Shown here piece after piece: positions 1-8,116 of a DNA stretch of 64,000 nucleotides. Both the position numbers and the translations under genes were made by a program. The notes under the pieces are model-generated. The model saw only the letters and a list, made by a program, of their open reading frames with translations. It searched no databases and was not told the DNA's origin. The stretch is from Bacillus safensis FO-36b (GTDB taxonomy: Bacteria > Bacillota > Bacilli > Bacillales > Bacillaceae), in the NCBI RefSeq assembly GCF_000691165.1, contig NZ_ASJD01000006.1:1-64000 (forward strand), read 5' to 3'. The stretch's first letter is position 1; every line of letters begins with the position of its first letter.

Positions 1-913
<913 letters not shown>

Positions 914-925
914 TTAAAATAATCA

Positions 926-957
926 AAAGACCTTGCACTTTCTTGCACAAGGTCTTT
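926..957 (-). terminator. Terminator of the tox-like cluster
   Basis: Perfect 10-bp inverted repeat AAAGACCTTG / CAAGGTCTTT (926-935 and 948-957), just after the toxE-like stop codon. In the minus direction it is followed by a T-rich run. It separates the cluster from the collagen gene downstream. Confidence 0.75.
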
Positions 958-963
958 CTTTCA

Positions 964-2046
964 TTAAAGTCTCATCGTCATTTTTAAATCTTTTCCTACC
1001 ATACTATAATCCATATCTACCGGCCGGATGGCTTCTTTTAATGTTTTCGTACCTTCTCCTTCAAAGAAAGTAGGTGCATCTTTCCCTCCAATTAATAATG
1101 GTGCCATATAAATAATGACTTCGTTCACAAGGGACGCTTCTAAAAAGGATGCGCTCACACTGCCTCCCGCCTCTACAAGCACCGACATCACAGAGCGCCT
1201 TTTCAGCATACGTAACACCGCATGAAGATCTGTCCGATTTTCTCCGCTTGTGACAAATACTTGATGTCCTTTTTGCACCAGTTGATGGTATTTTTTTTGA
1301 TCGTACTTGTTTGAGGTACAAATGATGGTTTCTGCCATATGATCATTTAAACATTTCGCATGAAGCGGAATCCTTAAGGTGGAATCTAAAATGACACGAA
1401 TAGGCTGTGTCACGATTGAATCTTTCACAATAAGACCTGCATCATCTTGAATAATGGTTTCGACGCCTGTTATCACAGCATCTGCTTCTTGACGTAATTG
1501 CTGCACTTCATTCCTCGCTTCTGTCCCTGTAATCCATTTGCTTTCTTGATGAGCTGTTGCAATTTTCCCGTCTAATGAAATGGCTGTTTTTAATATGACA
1601 TACGGAAGATCTGATTGTATCGAATGAAAAAAAGGAAGATTTAAGCTGTCCGCTTCCCGCTTACATACCCCTTCTTCTACTTCTATCCCTGCTTGTTTCA
1701 ACATCGTGACCCCTTTACCTGCTACAAGTGGATTTGGGTCCCCAGTGGCAATGACCACACGTTTCACCCCGCTCTTTATAATGGCTTCTGAGCAAGGACC
1801 TGTTTTTCCATGATGCGAACAAGGTTCGAGCGTCACATATAGATGAGCTCCCTTCGCCTTTTCTCCTGCCATTTGCAGCGCAAGAATTTCAGCATGCGGT
1901 TCGCCCGCCTTCATGTGAGCACCAATTCCAACGATCTCACCTTTATTGACTACCACTGCTCCGACAAGCGGATTTGGCGAGGTTTGTCCTTTCATGGCCT
2001 TTGCGTTGGCAATCGCTAGCTTCATATAAAAAACATCGTCTTTCAT
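964..2046 (-). CDS. toxE: RibD-like bifunctional pyrimidine deaminase/reductase, ToxE-like
   Basis: 360 residues, the usual RibD length. The N-terminal cytidine-deaminase-type zinc domain shows HAE (about residues 51-53) and PCSHHGKTGPC. The C-terminal RibD reductase domain begins near ILKTAISLDGKIA. The family deaminates and reduces the 2,5-diamino-pyrimidine phosphate made from GTP by cyclohydrolase II. Here the gene closes a cluster with GTP cyclohydrolase II, WD40, SUMF1-type and methyltransferase genes, the set known as toxA-E for toxoflavin in Burkholderia, so I assign it as a ToxE counterpart. Start ATG follows AAAGGAG. No FMN riboswitch precedes it and no ribE/ribH is adjacent, which argues against a plain riboflavin operon. 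It could still act as a second RibD. Confidence 0.8.
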   Translation of the reverse strand: MKDDVFYMKLAIANAKAMKGQTSPNPLVGAVVVNKGEIVGIGAHMKAGEPHAEILALQMAGEKAKGAHLYVTLEPCSHHGKTGPCSEAIIKSGVKRVVIATGDPNPLVAGKGVTMLKQAGIEVEEGVCKREADSLNLPFFHSIQSDLPYVILKTAISLDGKIATAHQESKWITGTEARNEVQQLRQEADAVITGVETIIQDDAGLIVKDSIVTQPIRVILDSTLRIPLHAKCLNDHMAETIICTSNKYDQKKYHQLVQKGHQVFVTSGENRTDLHAVLRMLKRRSVMSVLVEAGGSVSASFLEASLVNEVIIYMAPLLIGGKDAPTFFEGEGTKTLKEAIRPVDMDYSMVGKDLKMTMRL

Positions 2047-2076
2047 GTAAATCTCCTTTCCTCTCTTTCAAGGGAA

Positions 2077-2105
2077 AGAACTCCTTCAGGGAATGAAGGA
2101 GTTCT
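2077..2105 (-). promoter_or_regulatory. Perfect 11-bp hairpin upstream of toxE-like gene
   Basis: AGAACTCCTTC (2077-2087) and GAAGGAGTTCT (2095-2105) form a perfect stem with a 7-nt loop, about 30 nt before the toxE-like start. The tail on the minus strand is only weakly T-rich (TTTCCCTT). It may be a leaky terminator or an mRNA-processing structure that sets toxE apart from the upstream genes. Confidence 0.5.
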
Positions 2106-2116
2106 ATTCTCATGTG

Positions 2117-2302
2117 CTATATTTTTTCCATCCGTTTCTTTTCAGATCGATCATAGTAAGGCAAGGAATAAAAAAGTTTATAAGATGCTCGTTGTTTACA
2201 AAAACAGCATTTGCGACATTCATATTTATTAATGAGGAGCACATGCGGACAATTGAGTACAGACAGACCTTTTTTCATATGTTCCTTGCAAACACTTATC
2301 AT
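2117..2302 (-). CDS. Small cysteine-rich protein inside the tox-like cluster
   Basis: 61 residues, start ATG 2302 behind a G-rich ribosome site (GCGGGGGAT). Same strand as the cluster, 27 bp after the toxC-like stop codon and 70 bp before the toxE-like start. Potential metal ligands are C5-x2-H8, C18, H20 and a C29-x2-C32-C33-x-C35 knuckle, followed by a basic, tyrosine-rich tail (YKLFYSLPYYDR). I do not recognise a named family. Composition and position suggest a real zinc-binding polypeptide co-transcribed with the cluster. The opposite-strand frame (2093-2368) has no comparable signal. It could be an unrelated small Bacillus protein that happens to lie here. Confidence 0.55.
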   Translation of the reverse strand: MISVCKEHMKKGLSVLNCPHVLLINKYECRKCCFCKQRASYKLFYSLPYYDRSEKKRMEKI

Positions 2303-2329
2303 GAGAATCCCCCGCTTACATTCTTTTTC

Positions 2330-4087
2330 TTAATGAGAGATTACTTCTTTCGGAAATTGTTCAAATAAGCGTAGTACTTCGGTATGCGTTCCATCTTCTC
2401 GAACATGATAAATCCCGCCGTCATATGAGCTTGCATATACATCATTGCCTAATTGTCTGATGGCACTAATCCCATTTTGGGCAATTCTAATTGGGCCGGT
2501 GTTGACATCCAGCTCTGGATTCCACACAACGATATAGCCCCAATAATCACCGCTTACAATATAGCCTGAGTCTGTGACTGTGACCGATTTAATCGAATAC
2601 TGGTGTTCGTTATGCTGGCCTAAAATTCTTCCTGTATGCAAATCAAACAATCTCACATTCTTGTCGCGGCTGACAATGGCGATACGGTCTCGTTTACTAT
2701 CAATAAAGACATCATTTAACAGCTCTGTCGCACCAATGTACTCCGCTTTTAAGGACAAACTCTTTTTATCTAAAAGACAAATGGTTCCTTCAACTGCTGC
2801 TGTGATGATAAGATCTCCTTCTACCTTTAATGCTTTAACTGCACAATCGTGTGCTTTGGAACGGCCGATTTCCTTTAAGTGTTCTGTCGAAATGACATGT
2901 ACATAACCGCCGTAAGTTCCAATATAAAATTGACGATCCTCCTCGTGGAAATACACGCTGTTGACCGGACCTGTGTTAAGATCAAACGAAACCATTTGCT
3001 GTAATGACTCATGAACAATATGCACCTGACTTGCATGGTCTCCCCACGCATAATAGCTTCCATCCCGTGCAACAGCTACTCCATTTGTTAAAACGCCCGT
3101 CGATTTGGCAATTTCAATCCCATTTTTTCTGAATTTTCCATCATCGGATGCGGTAATAATATCACCTGCATCAGTCAGCGCAATATCATTGATAGATGGT
3201 GTCGCCATTTCGATCTCATCTGATACGACTTTGCCCTTTTCGATCGACCATTCACAATATGTTTTTCCAAAGCTGGCTCCTAGTATTGACTTCTCATCCT
3301 CTGTCCAGACAAGTGAGCGCTCCCACTGATATTTATGAGGTAGCAGTGTATCGACTAAATCACCTGTTTCATAATTCCACAGCTTAATTAAATGGTCGTA
3401 GCCTGCTGTCAGCAAGTAATTGCCGCTTGGAGAAAAATTCACGCGCTTGACGCCCTGTAAATGGGCTTTGATGATTTTCTTCTCCTGTAAAGTAGCCGCA
3501 TCGTAAATAATAACGGTGCCATCATCTCTGCCAAGTGCGAATACTTCTTTTTGATTGCTGCCGCTGATCGTATCGAGCTCATAATCAAACGGGCCGATTT
3601 CCCCTACGATTTCTCCGGTTTCATACAGCCATACAAGGACATATCCATCATCACCTGTTGTATAAGCTTTATCACCATGTATCCATACAGCTAATACATC
3701 TTTGCTATGGCCATGGAATTCTCTTAAAATAGCGCCCGTTTCGATATCCCAGACTAAGCATCTTCTATCTCTGGACACGGATACAAGCAAAGTATCCTGC
3801 TTCGCAAAAGCGACGGCTTCTACATCATCTGCATGACCAAACAACGTGCGGATTCGGGTATTTGTGCCTGTATCATACAATTGAATCGTATAGTCTGACG
3901 ATGCACTCGCTAAATACTTTCCGTTTTCAGAAAGAGATATAGAATTAATGATATGCTCGTGACTGCCAATAAACGTTCCTTCTCCCCTCGCCCGGTTCCA
4001 CTGATAAATACAGCGGTCATAGCCGCCAGTGTAAACAATTTGGTCGTGCTGAGTTGATAAAACAGATGTAATTGGTCCTCTATGCAT
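2330..4087 (-). CDS. toxC: WD40 beta-propeller protein, ToxC-like
   Basis: 585 residues made almost wholly of WD40-type blades. Clear examples are GSHEHIINSISLSENG, HADDVEAVAF...CLVWDIETG, GVKRVNFSPSGNYLL...IKLWNYETG and the C-terminal YIVSGDYWGYIVVWNPE, giving enough blades for two propellers. There is no signal peptide or membrane segment, so it should be cytoplasmic. WD40 proteins are uncommon in Bacillus; the one known setting beside GTP cyclohydrolase II and a SUMF1 protein is the toxoflavin operon, where ToxC is a WD-repeat protein required for synthesis by an unclear mechanism. Start ATG 4087 lies only 4 bp after the toxD-like stop, indicating translational coupling and possibly a complex. 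Confidence 0.8.
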   Translation of the reverse strand: MHRGPITSVLSTQHDQIVYTGGYDRCIYQWNRARGEGTFIGSHEHIINSISLSENGKYLASASSDYTIQLYDTGTNTRIRTLFGHADDVEAVAFAKQDTLLVSVSRDRRCLVWDIETGAILREFHGHSKDVLAVWIHGDKAYTTGDDGYVLVWLYETGEIVGEIGPFDYELDTISGSNQKEVFALGRDDGTVIIYDAATLQEKKIIKAHLQGVKRVNFSPSGNYLLTAGYDHLIKLWNYETGDLVDTLLPHKYQWERSLVWTEDEKSILGASFGKTYCEWSIEKGKVVSDEIEMATPSINDIALTDAGDIITASDDGKFRKNGIEIAKSTGVLTNGVAVARDGSYYAWGDHASQVHIVHESLQQMVSFDLNTGPVNSVYFHEEDRQFYIGTYGGYVHVISTEHLKEIGRSKAHDCAVKALKVEGDLIITAAVEGTICLLDKKSLSLKAEYIGATELLNDVFIDSKRDRIAIVSRDKNVRLFDLHTGRILGQHNEHQYSIKSVTVTDSGYIVSGDYWGYIVVWNPELDVNTGPIRIAQNGISAIRQLGNDVYASSYDGGIYHVREDGTHTEVLRLFEQFPKEVISH

Positions 4088-4091
4088 GGTT

Positions 4092-4895
4092 TTACACTCC
4101 CACCTTTATATGTTGTTTTTGACGAGTCACTAAACGAAAACCAGTAAATCGAAAAACGGGATCTGGGTGCTTCCCGTGTCTTCTTGCGACTCTGCATAAA
4201 TCTCCGCCTCTTGCGAAGGAGCCGCCCTTTAAAATGTAGTAATCATTTCCGAGTGTTTCCGTTAAATCATCGACGACCTCGATGCCGCCTTCATATACGT
4301 GATATTTGGTATTGACCCATTCCTCGACGTTGCCCCCCATATCATAAAGACCAAATAAGGATCGGCCCTTTTCGTAATGACGGACAGGCGTCGTTTTTTC
4401 AATATTTGATTCGTGCGTATTGCAGTAAGAAGGATCAAACTCATCTCCCCACGGGTATTGATTTCTCGTGTTTCCCCGGGCAGCATACTCCCATTCTTCT
4501 TCAGTAGGAATCGAAACATCAATCCCAAGTTTCCCGCTCAGCCACTGACAGAACGAGAAGGCTTCCTCAATGTCCATGCCCCAAGCTGGATGATCTTTTC
4601 CCCCGCCAAGCTCTTCGTTCGTTAAACTCTCTGGGTATGTCTGGCCTGTTTCATCACAATAGCTTTGATACAATTCATTGCTGACGACCGTATCTGAGAT
4701 AAAAAATTCGTTGATATACGGCTGATAGGATGGAAATTCTTTGTACAGCCACTTTTGAAATTTTTTCTCACGGCCGTAGGTTGGATTGAGCAGCTTGTCC
4801 TTCCAGAATTCTGCTGCCTTTTTCATATCTTCTTCATTACTTCCAATCGTTGCATAGCCGCTTGGGATTTGAATCCAATTGATATCAGGTTTCAC
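4092..4895 (-). CDS. toxD: SUMF1/formylglycine-generating-enzyme-like protein, ToxD-like
   Basis: 267 residues with one FGE-sulfatase domain. Visible motifs are an N-terminal IPSGYATIGS, FFISDTVVSNELY, HPAWGMDIEEAFSFCQWL, IPTEEEWEYAARG, YPWGDE, GLYDMGGNVEEW, LKGGSF and a closing RFTGFR. Some members of this fold (EgtB, sulfoxide synthases, FGE) use metal and oxygen chemistry, which makes it a candidate for the unusual N-N bond or ring step of azapteridine synthesis; that is inference. ToxD of Burkholderia belongs to the same family. GTG start behind GGCGGGAG. The gene lies between the toxB-like and toxC-like genes with 32-bp and 4-bp gaps. Compared with toxABCDE, C and D are swapped. Confidence 0.8.
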   Translation of the reverse strand: MKPDINWIQIPSGYATIGSNEEDMKKAAEFWKDKLLNPTYGREKKFQKWLYKEFPSYQPYINEFFISDTVVSNELYQSYCDETGQTYPESLTNEELGGGKDHPAWGMDIEEAFSFCQWLSGKLGIDVSIPTEEEWEYAARGNTRNQYPWGDEFDPSYCNTHESNIEKTTPVRHYEKGRSLFGLYDMGGNVEEWVNTKYHVYEGGIEVVDDLTETLGNDYYILKGGSFARGGDLCRVARRHGKHPDPVFRFTGFRLVTRQKQHIKVGV

Positions 4896-4927
4896 GCTTT
4901 TCTCCCGCCTTCTTTCAATAAACTCGT

Positions 4928-5653
4928 CTATTGATTAATTAATTTCTTCTCATCGACCATATGCCCTGAGGCTGCTTTTGCCTTTAAATAGGCTTCATTG
5001 TAGAGAGAGGCTTCGACCGTATGATCAAACCGCAAAACAGGAAGACCGTAAGCTGCAATAGAATCGACTTTATCTGGATTGTTTGTTAGTAAATGCAATG
5101 GTTTCCCTTTGTTTAAATAGTGCAAAACAGCTGCTGCTTCCTCGTAATGCCGATCATCATCCCCGCAGCCGATCAGGCGGTTGGCTTCAAAAGTATCCAG
5201 CTGCATCTCCTGTAATTTATACGTCAACGCTTTTGCCATCAGCCCAATAGACCGACCTTCTTGATTGGCCATATACACAAGCATGCCTTTTCCGTAATCG
5301 GTGATTTTCTTCAGCGATAATGCAAGCTGTGGACCACAATCACATTTCAGTGACCCAAACACATCCCCTGTTTGGCAGACACTATGGATTCGCACAAGCG
5401 GCGGCCGTTCATTTTCAAAGTCGCCAAATAAGAGACAAGAGGAAAAGGTTTGCTGCGCGGTACTCATTTGGACAATAGATTCGATCGTTGGTTTTGTATC
5501 CCGTTCAACAGGCGCGAAGGCATACCACTTAAATGGCACTTCTTCATGTTGAATGGAAATTGGCAGATTCACAGGCCCCACGAGCAAATAGTGTTTTTCT
5601 TGAAAGGTAAAATGATGAATCATTGATTGTAATTCATCTACAAACTTGTTCAT
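4928..5653 (-). CDS. toxB: GTP cyclohydrolase II, ToxB-like
   Basis: 241 residues. Zinc ligands occur as C-x10-C-x-C (CQTGDVFGSLKCDC), the catalytic-arginine motif as EGRSIGL, then EANRLIG and LLTNNPDK, all standard for RibA/GCH II, which opens GTP with release of formate and pyrophosphate. The family more often reads EGRGIGL. It is a stand-alone enzyme, without the RibB domain fused to RibA in B. subtilis, as expected for a secondary-metabolite copy. It should supply the diaminopyrimidine precursor to the RibD-like enzyme of the same cluster. Start ATG 5653 behind GGGGGGAG. A long inverted repeat lies directly upstream (5671-5707). Confidence 0.87.
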   Translation of the reverse strand: MNKFVDELQSMIHHFTFQEKHYLLVGPVNLPISIQHEEVPFKWYAFAPVERDTKPTIESIVQMSTAQQTFSSCLLFGDFENERPPLVRIHSVCQTGDVFGSLKCDCGPQLALSLKKITDYGKGMLVYMANQEGRSIGLMAKALTYKLQEMQLDTFEANRLIGCGDDDRHYEEAAAVLHYLNKGKPLHLLTNNPDKVDSIAAYGLPVLRFDHTVEASLYNEAYLKAKAASGHMVDEKKLINQ

Positions 5654-5670
5654 TTGTCTCCCCCCTATTC

Positions 5671-5707
5671 ATCACTGCACCCAAATCGACTCCCATAGCG
5701 CAGTGAT
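5671..5707 (-). promoter_or_regulatory. Inverted repeat before the toxB-like gene
   Basis: ATCACTGC (5671-5678) and GCAGTGAT (5700-5707) are perfectly complementary with a 21-nt spacer, immediately upstream of the toxB-like ribosome site, in the 281-bp gap between the toxA-like and toxB-like genes. It could be an operator or an mRNA stem that tunes translation. No T-run follows, so it is not a typical terminator. Confidence 0.4.
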
Positions 5708-5934
5708 GGAGTGATGAATATGTGTACGCACTCCCTCAGCTTGTGTGCTCCCGCAGAAAGAAATGGATGTGCAGTGTCTCTCATCGCTTTAGACCTTGTC
5801 CTTTTCCAGTACAAAGGAGCAGAAATCTTGGTTCATATGCTTTATTTTCTGTCAGAGCAGCAAACGCCCTTGATTGATAGACGCTCTTTCTTCCCATGAA
5901 CACCTCTGCTAGCTTTGAATCACTCACCTTTGTA

Positions 5935-6594
5935 CTAGATTTTGACGGCAATGACATGATGCTGGCTTATTCCGGCCTTCGCTTGTAACGGTGATATGGA
6001 TACAAGCTCAAGACCTGATGTACAAATTTTTTCGCCAAGCTGAGAATCTGAAAATGAAAAATGGAAACGGCCATCTTCTCCGATTAATCCTGTTTTCCAC
6101 TGTTCTCCCCAGACAACAAGTGAAAAGACACCGCCTTCATGAAGTAAAGAAGAGACCTGTTTTAAATAACGTTCATGATCATCAGGATGTTGATGATGAA
6201 AGCAGCCATGATCTAAAATTAAATCAAACTGCATCCCGCGTCCCTGATCCATGGACCATGACATAAAATCTTGATGAACAAAATGGACAGGAACTGTTTC
6301 TCTTTTCTGTAACCCTTCCCACTCCTCATGCTCATACAGGTCGATACCGACATATCCGGAAAGCCCGCTTAAATGTTCTAGTGCACGGCCGTTGCCGCAC
6401 CCGATATCCAGCACAGAAGCAAGTGCATTCTTTTCCCTTGAACGCCATGCCTTTAATGACATCACTGCTGCGTCTGTTAAGGATGGATCAGTAGACCACA
6501 TATCTGTTCTTTGCTCATAATGCTCTTGGAATGCCATGCGCATCTTTTCTAAATACAATCCACTGTCTTCATGGTACAAAGCCTTTTTCATCAT
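5935..6594 (-). CDS. toxA: SAM-dependent methyltransferase, ToxA-like
   Basis: 219 residues, class I Rossmann methyltransferase. Motif I is VLDIGCGNGRALEHL (about residues 62-76), motif II VGIDLYE, and the motif IV region FDLILDHGCFHHQHP. In toxoflavin synthesis ToxA adds the N-methyl groups to the azapteridine; family membership alone does not fix the substrate, so this assignment rests on the cluster. It is the first structural gene on the strand. GGAGG lies 4 nt before the first of two adjacent ATGs (MMKK), so the second ATG is equally plausible. The 950 bp upstream is gene-poor and holds a leader ORF and hairpin. Confidence 0.77.
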   Translation of the reverse strand: MMKKALYHEDSGLYLEKMRMAFQEHYEQRTDMWSTDPSLTDAAVMSLKAWRSREKNALASVLDIGCGNGRALEHLSGLSGYVGIDLYEHEEWEGLQKRETVPVHFVHQDFMSWSMDQGRGMQFDLILDHGCFHHQHPDDHERYLKQVSSLLHEGGVFSLVVWGEQWKTGLIGEDGRFHFSFSDSQLGEKICTSGLELVSISPLQAKAGISQHHVIAVKI

Positions 6595-6698
6595 GAAACC
6601 TCCTTCAATTCACAATCTTCTTTTCGGGCAAAGGTGGTTTTCAAGCCAAAAACCTTATGATAAAATGAAAGATGGATTTTTTAGGAAAATCTGTTTTT

Positions 6699-6744
6699 CT
6701 GAAAAAGGAGAGAAGCACCCCACATGTTCACTCTTCTTTTTCAG
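6699..6744 (-). promoter_or_regulatory. Leader hairpin upstream of toxA-like gene
   Basis: CTGAAAAAG (6699-6707) pairs perfectly with CTTTTTCAG (6736-6744), and AGAG with CTCT extends the stem after one mismatch. The 5' arm on the minus strand overlaps the stop codon of the 22-codon leader ORF, and an alternative short stem (TTTTT-CAG-AAAAA) begins in the 3' arm. This is the geometry of a translation-responsive attenuator, although no strong U-run follows the stem. Confidence 0.45.
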
Positions 6745-6809
6745 CATTCATCCTCATATGCAGCCGTTCGAGGTCCGCATCGCCTCAGCTTGTTCTCTCT
6801 TTTTTTCAT
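6741..6809 (-). CDS. Possible 22-residue leader peptide
   Basis: ATG at 6809 lies 6 nt after an ideal AAAGGAGGTGA ribosome site and opens 22 codons before TGA (6743-6741). The peptide is strongly basic at the start (MKKRENKLRRC), with cysteines at 11 and 22 and rare arginine codons AGG and CGA in the middle. It ends inside the hairpin at 6699-6744, about 150 bp before the toxA-like gene. The strong ribosome site on so short an ORF suggests a regulatory uORF. It is not known from any family I can name. Confidence 0.4.
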   Translation of the reverse strand: MKKRENKLRRCGPRTAAYEDEC

Positions 6810-6853
6810 ATGAGTTCACCTCCTTTACCGTTCGATCAACTCACATTTCTTAT

Positions 6854-6867
6854 TGAAACCGCTTTCT
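6854..6867 (-). promoter_or_regulatory. cre-like (CcpA) site upstream of the tox-like cluster
   Basis: On the minus strand AGAAAGCGGTTTCA matches the core TGNAANCGNNNNCA except at the first base. It lies about 45 bp upstream of the leader ORF and just downstream of a TATAAA-like element, a position where CcpA would repress. Single weak match only. Confidence 0.25.
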
Positions 6868-6869
6868 CT

Positions 6870-7500
6870 TTTTTATAAGGACTTAACGTCTTTTTCAATC
6901 TCTTACACTATGCTTTTAGTAGAAAGATGAATCTACTGTTTAGAATGGCGATCATTTTTTCTTCAAGTAAACGACGATTTGTTCTGTTCTAGTAGACATT
7001 TTTGTATCTAAGAGGCGCTTACGCCTTTGTTCTTGCCACCTCCTTTCTAGATTATGCTTGGAATAAACCCGCCAGAAATTTAACAACTAATTCCATAATG
7101 ACTGGATTAAGCCAAATATATTGTTTTTAGTTTATTTTGTCAACAAATTATTTCCTAAACATTAAAATGAATTTCTAATTGAAAATACAGGTATTTTTCG
7201 TGGTTTTTTGACCTTAAAACACTTATTTCTACACAAAAATACAACTTAAACCAATAGAACTAAGAAATTTATCTACTAAATTACACAAGTTTTTTATTTA
7301 ATTTTAAATCAAAATAGAAAGATACAATGATTATTTCCCGAATGGTTTTTTGTGATATTTCGACTATTTTTTTTTTGATTCTCCATGATTTTCATTGGTA
7401 TAACGGCATTTTCAATTAGAGAGTTTACTATTTATTCCATACTTCTTTATTTACTTATTATCGTAAAAAAGATATATGTCTCTCTTTCAGACATGGAAGC
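6870..7500. other. AT-rich intergenic region, no convincing gene
   Basis: About 600 bp of AT-rich DNA with no ORF supported by a ribosome site. A short palindrome AGGCGCTTACGCCT occurs at about 7011-7024, next to an isolated AAAGGAGGTG on the minus strand near 7040 that has no start codon in range. The tox-like promoter may lie here, but I cannot place it. Confidence 0.4.
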
Positions 7501-7506
7501 ATGAAA

Positions 7507-7537
7507 AAAAGCCCCTTACAAAAGTAAGAGGCTTTTT
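7507..7537 (-). terminator. Terminator of yflT
   Basis: Stem AAAGCCCCTTAC / GTAAGAGGCTTT with an AAAA loop and long T-run on the minus strand, 10 bp after the stop codon of the stress protein. Confidence 0.85.
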
Positions 7538-7547
7538 CGGTTGGCGT

Positions 7548-7895
7548 TTACGCCCAGTTTTTCACTTTTTCATGATCTGTGACAAAGAGAAGGACTTTCC
7601 CTTCGTCTAAATGTTCTTCAAATGTCTCAGCTTCTTCTTTTGAGAAACCAATTTCATGAATTTTATTGCGGAGCTCATCACCCTTTTTACTAAAGATGTT
7701 TCCAACCGCATGTTTGAGTCCAACTTCTCTTGAGCCAATCGTATTGGCATCTGCATTATTTGCAATACGCTCTGTTCGATCATCGTCATGGGACAGAACA
7801 TAAATGTCCTCTCTTGCAACACCGAGTGCCTTTAATTGCTCTACATCTTTTTGAAGTGTTTCATCATTTGAATACTCTCTTACAACAGGTTTCAT
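7548..7895 (-). CDS. yflT: General stress protein 17M-like (YflT family)
   Basis: 115 residues covering a single YflT-type domain: an N-terminal strand MKPVVREYSNDETLQKDVEQL, the GVAREDIYVLSHD segment, and a C-terminal FSKEEAETFEEHLDEGKVLLFV. These are cytoplasmic proteins induced by heat, salt and other stress in Bacillus; biochemical role unknown. The upstream sequence carries a textbook sigma-B promoter, supporting stress induction. ATG start follows AAAGGAGG. It stands alone between the tox-like leader region and a divergent small gene. Confidence 0.85.
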   Translation of the reverse strand: MKPVVREYSNDETLQKDVEQLKALGVAREDIYVLSHDDDRTERIANNADANTIGSREVGLKHAVGNIFSKKGDELRNKIHEIGFSKEEAETFEEHLDEGKVLLFVTDHEKVKNWA

Positions 7896-7928
7896 TTTAT
7901 ATTCCTCCTTTAACGTCTTACGAATCTT

Positions 7929-7953
7929 TTACCCGTCACTTTTGACATTAAAC
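7929..7953 (-). promoter_or_regulatory. Sigma-B promoter of yflT
   Basis: GTTTAA (-35, 7953-7948), 13-bp spacer, GGGTAA (-10, 7934-7929) on the minus strand, matching the sigma-B consensus GTTTAA-N12-14-GGGTAT closely, about 35 bp before the start codon. Confidence 0.8.
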
Positions 7954-8116
7954 CTTCCACGAGCACATCCAATTTTCTTGAAAGACGTACCATGTCTATC
8001 GACTTATTTTTGACAAAAATCCTGTAAAAATGACTAAATTTTCTGAATTATCATGTTCAATCCTGTTGATTTGTTGTACAATTCTTATACTGGAGGCTAG
8101 AAATGAGGGAGAGCTG

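Noticed and set aside
2047-2330. FMN riboswitch before the RibD-like gene
   Set aside because: None of the conserved RFN segments is present here or before the GTP cyclohydrolase II gene.
5781-5897. 38-codon minus-strand ORF in the same gap, followed by an overlapping 39-codon ORF
   Set aside because: Ribosome site is only AGAGGTG at 3-nt spacing and the peptides resemble nothing known; could be a degraded gene but support is too thin.
5711-5899. 62-codon plus-strand ORF between the toxA-like and toxB-like genes
   Set aside because: No ribosome site, unusual composition, and opposite to the operon.
6724-6813. 29-codon plus-strand ORF opposite the leader ORF
   Set aside because: GGAGAG lies about 12 nt from the ATG and the minus-strand ORF has a far better site.
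7011-7050. AAAGGAGGTGG on the minus strand next to a GGCGCTTACGCC palindrome
   Set aside because: No start codon at workable distance, so no gene can be claimed.
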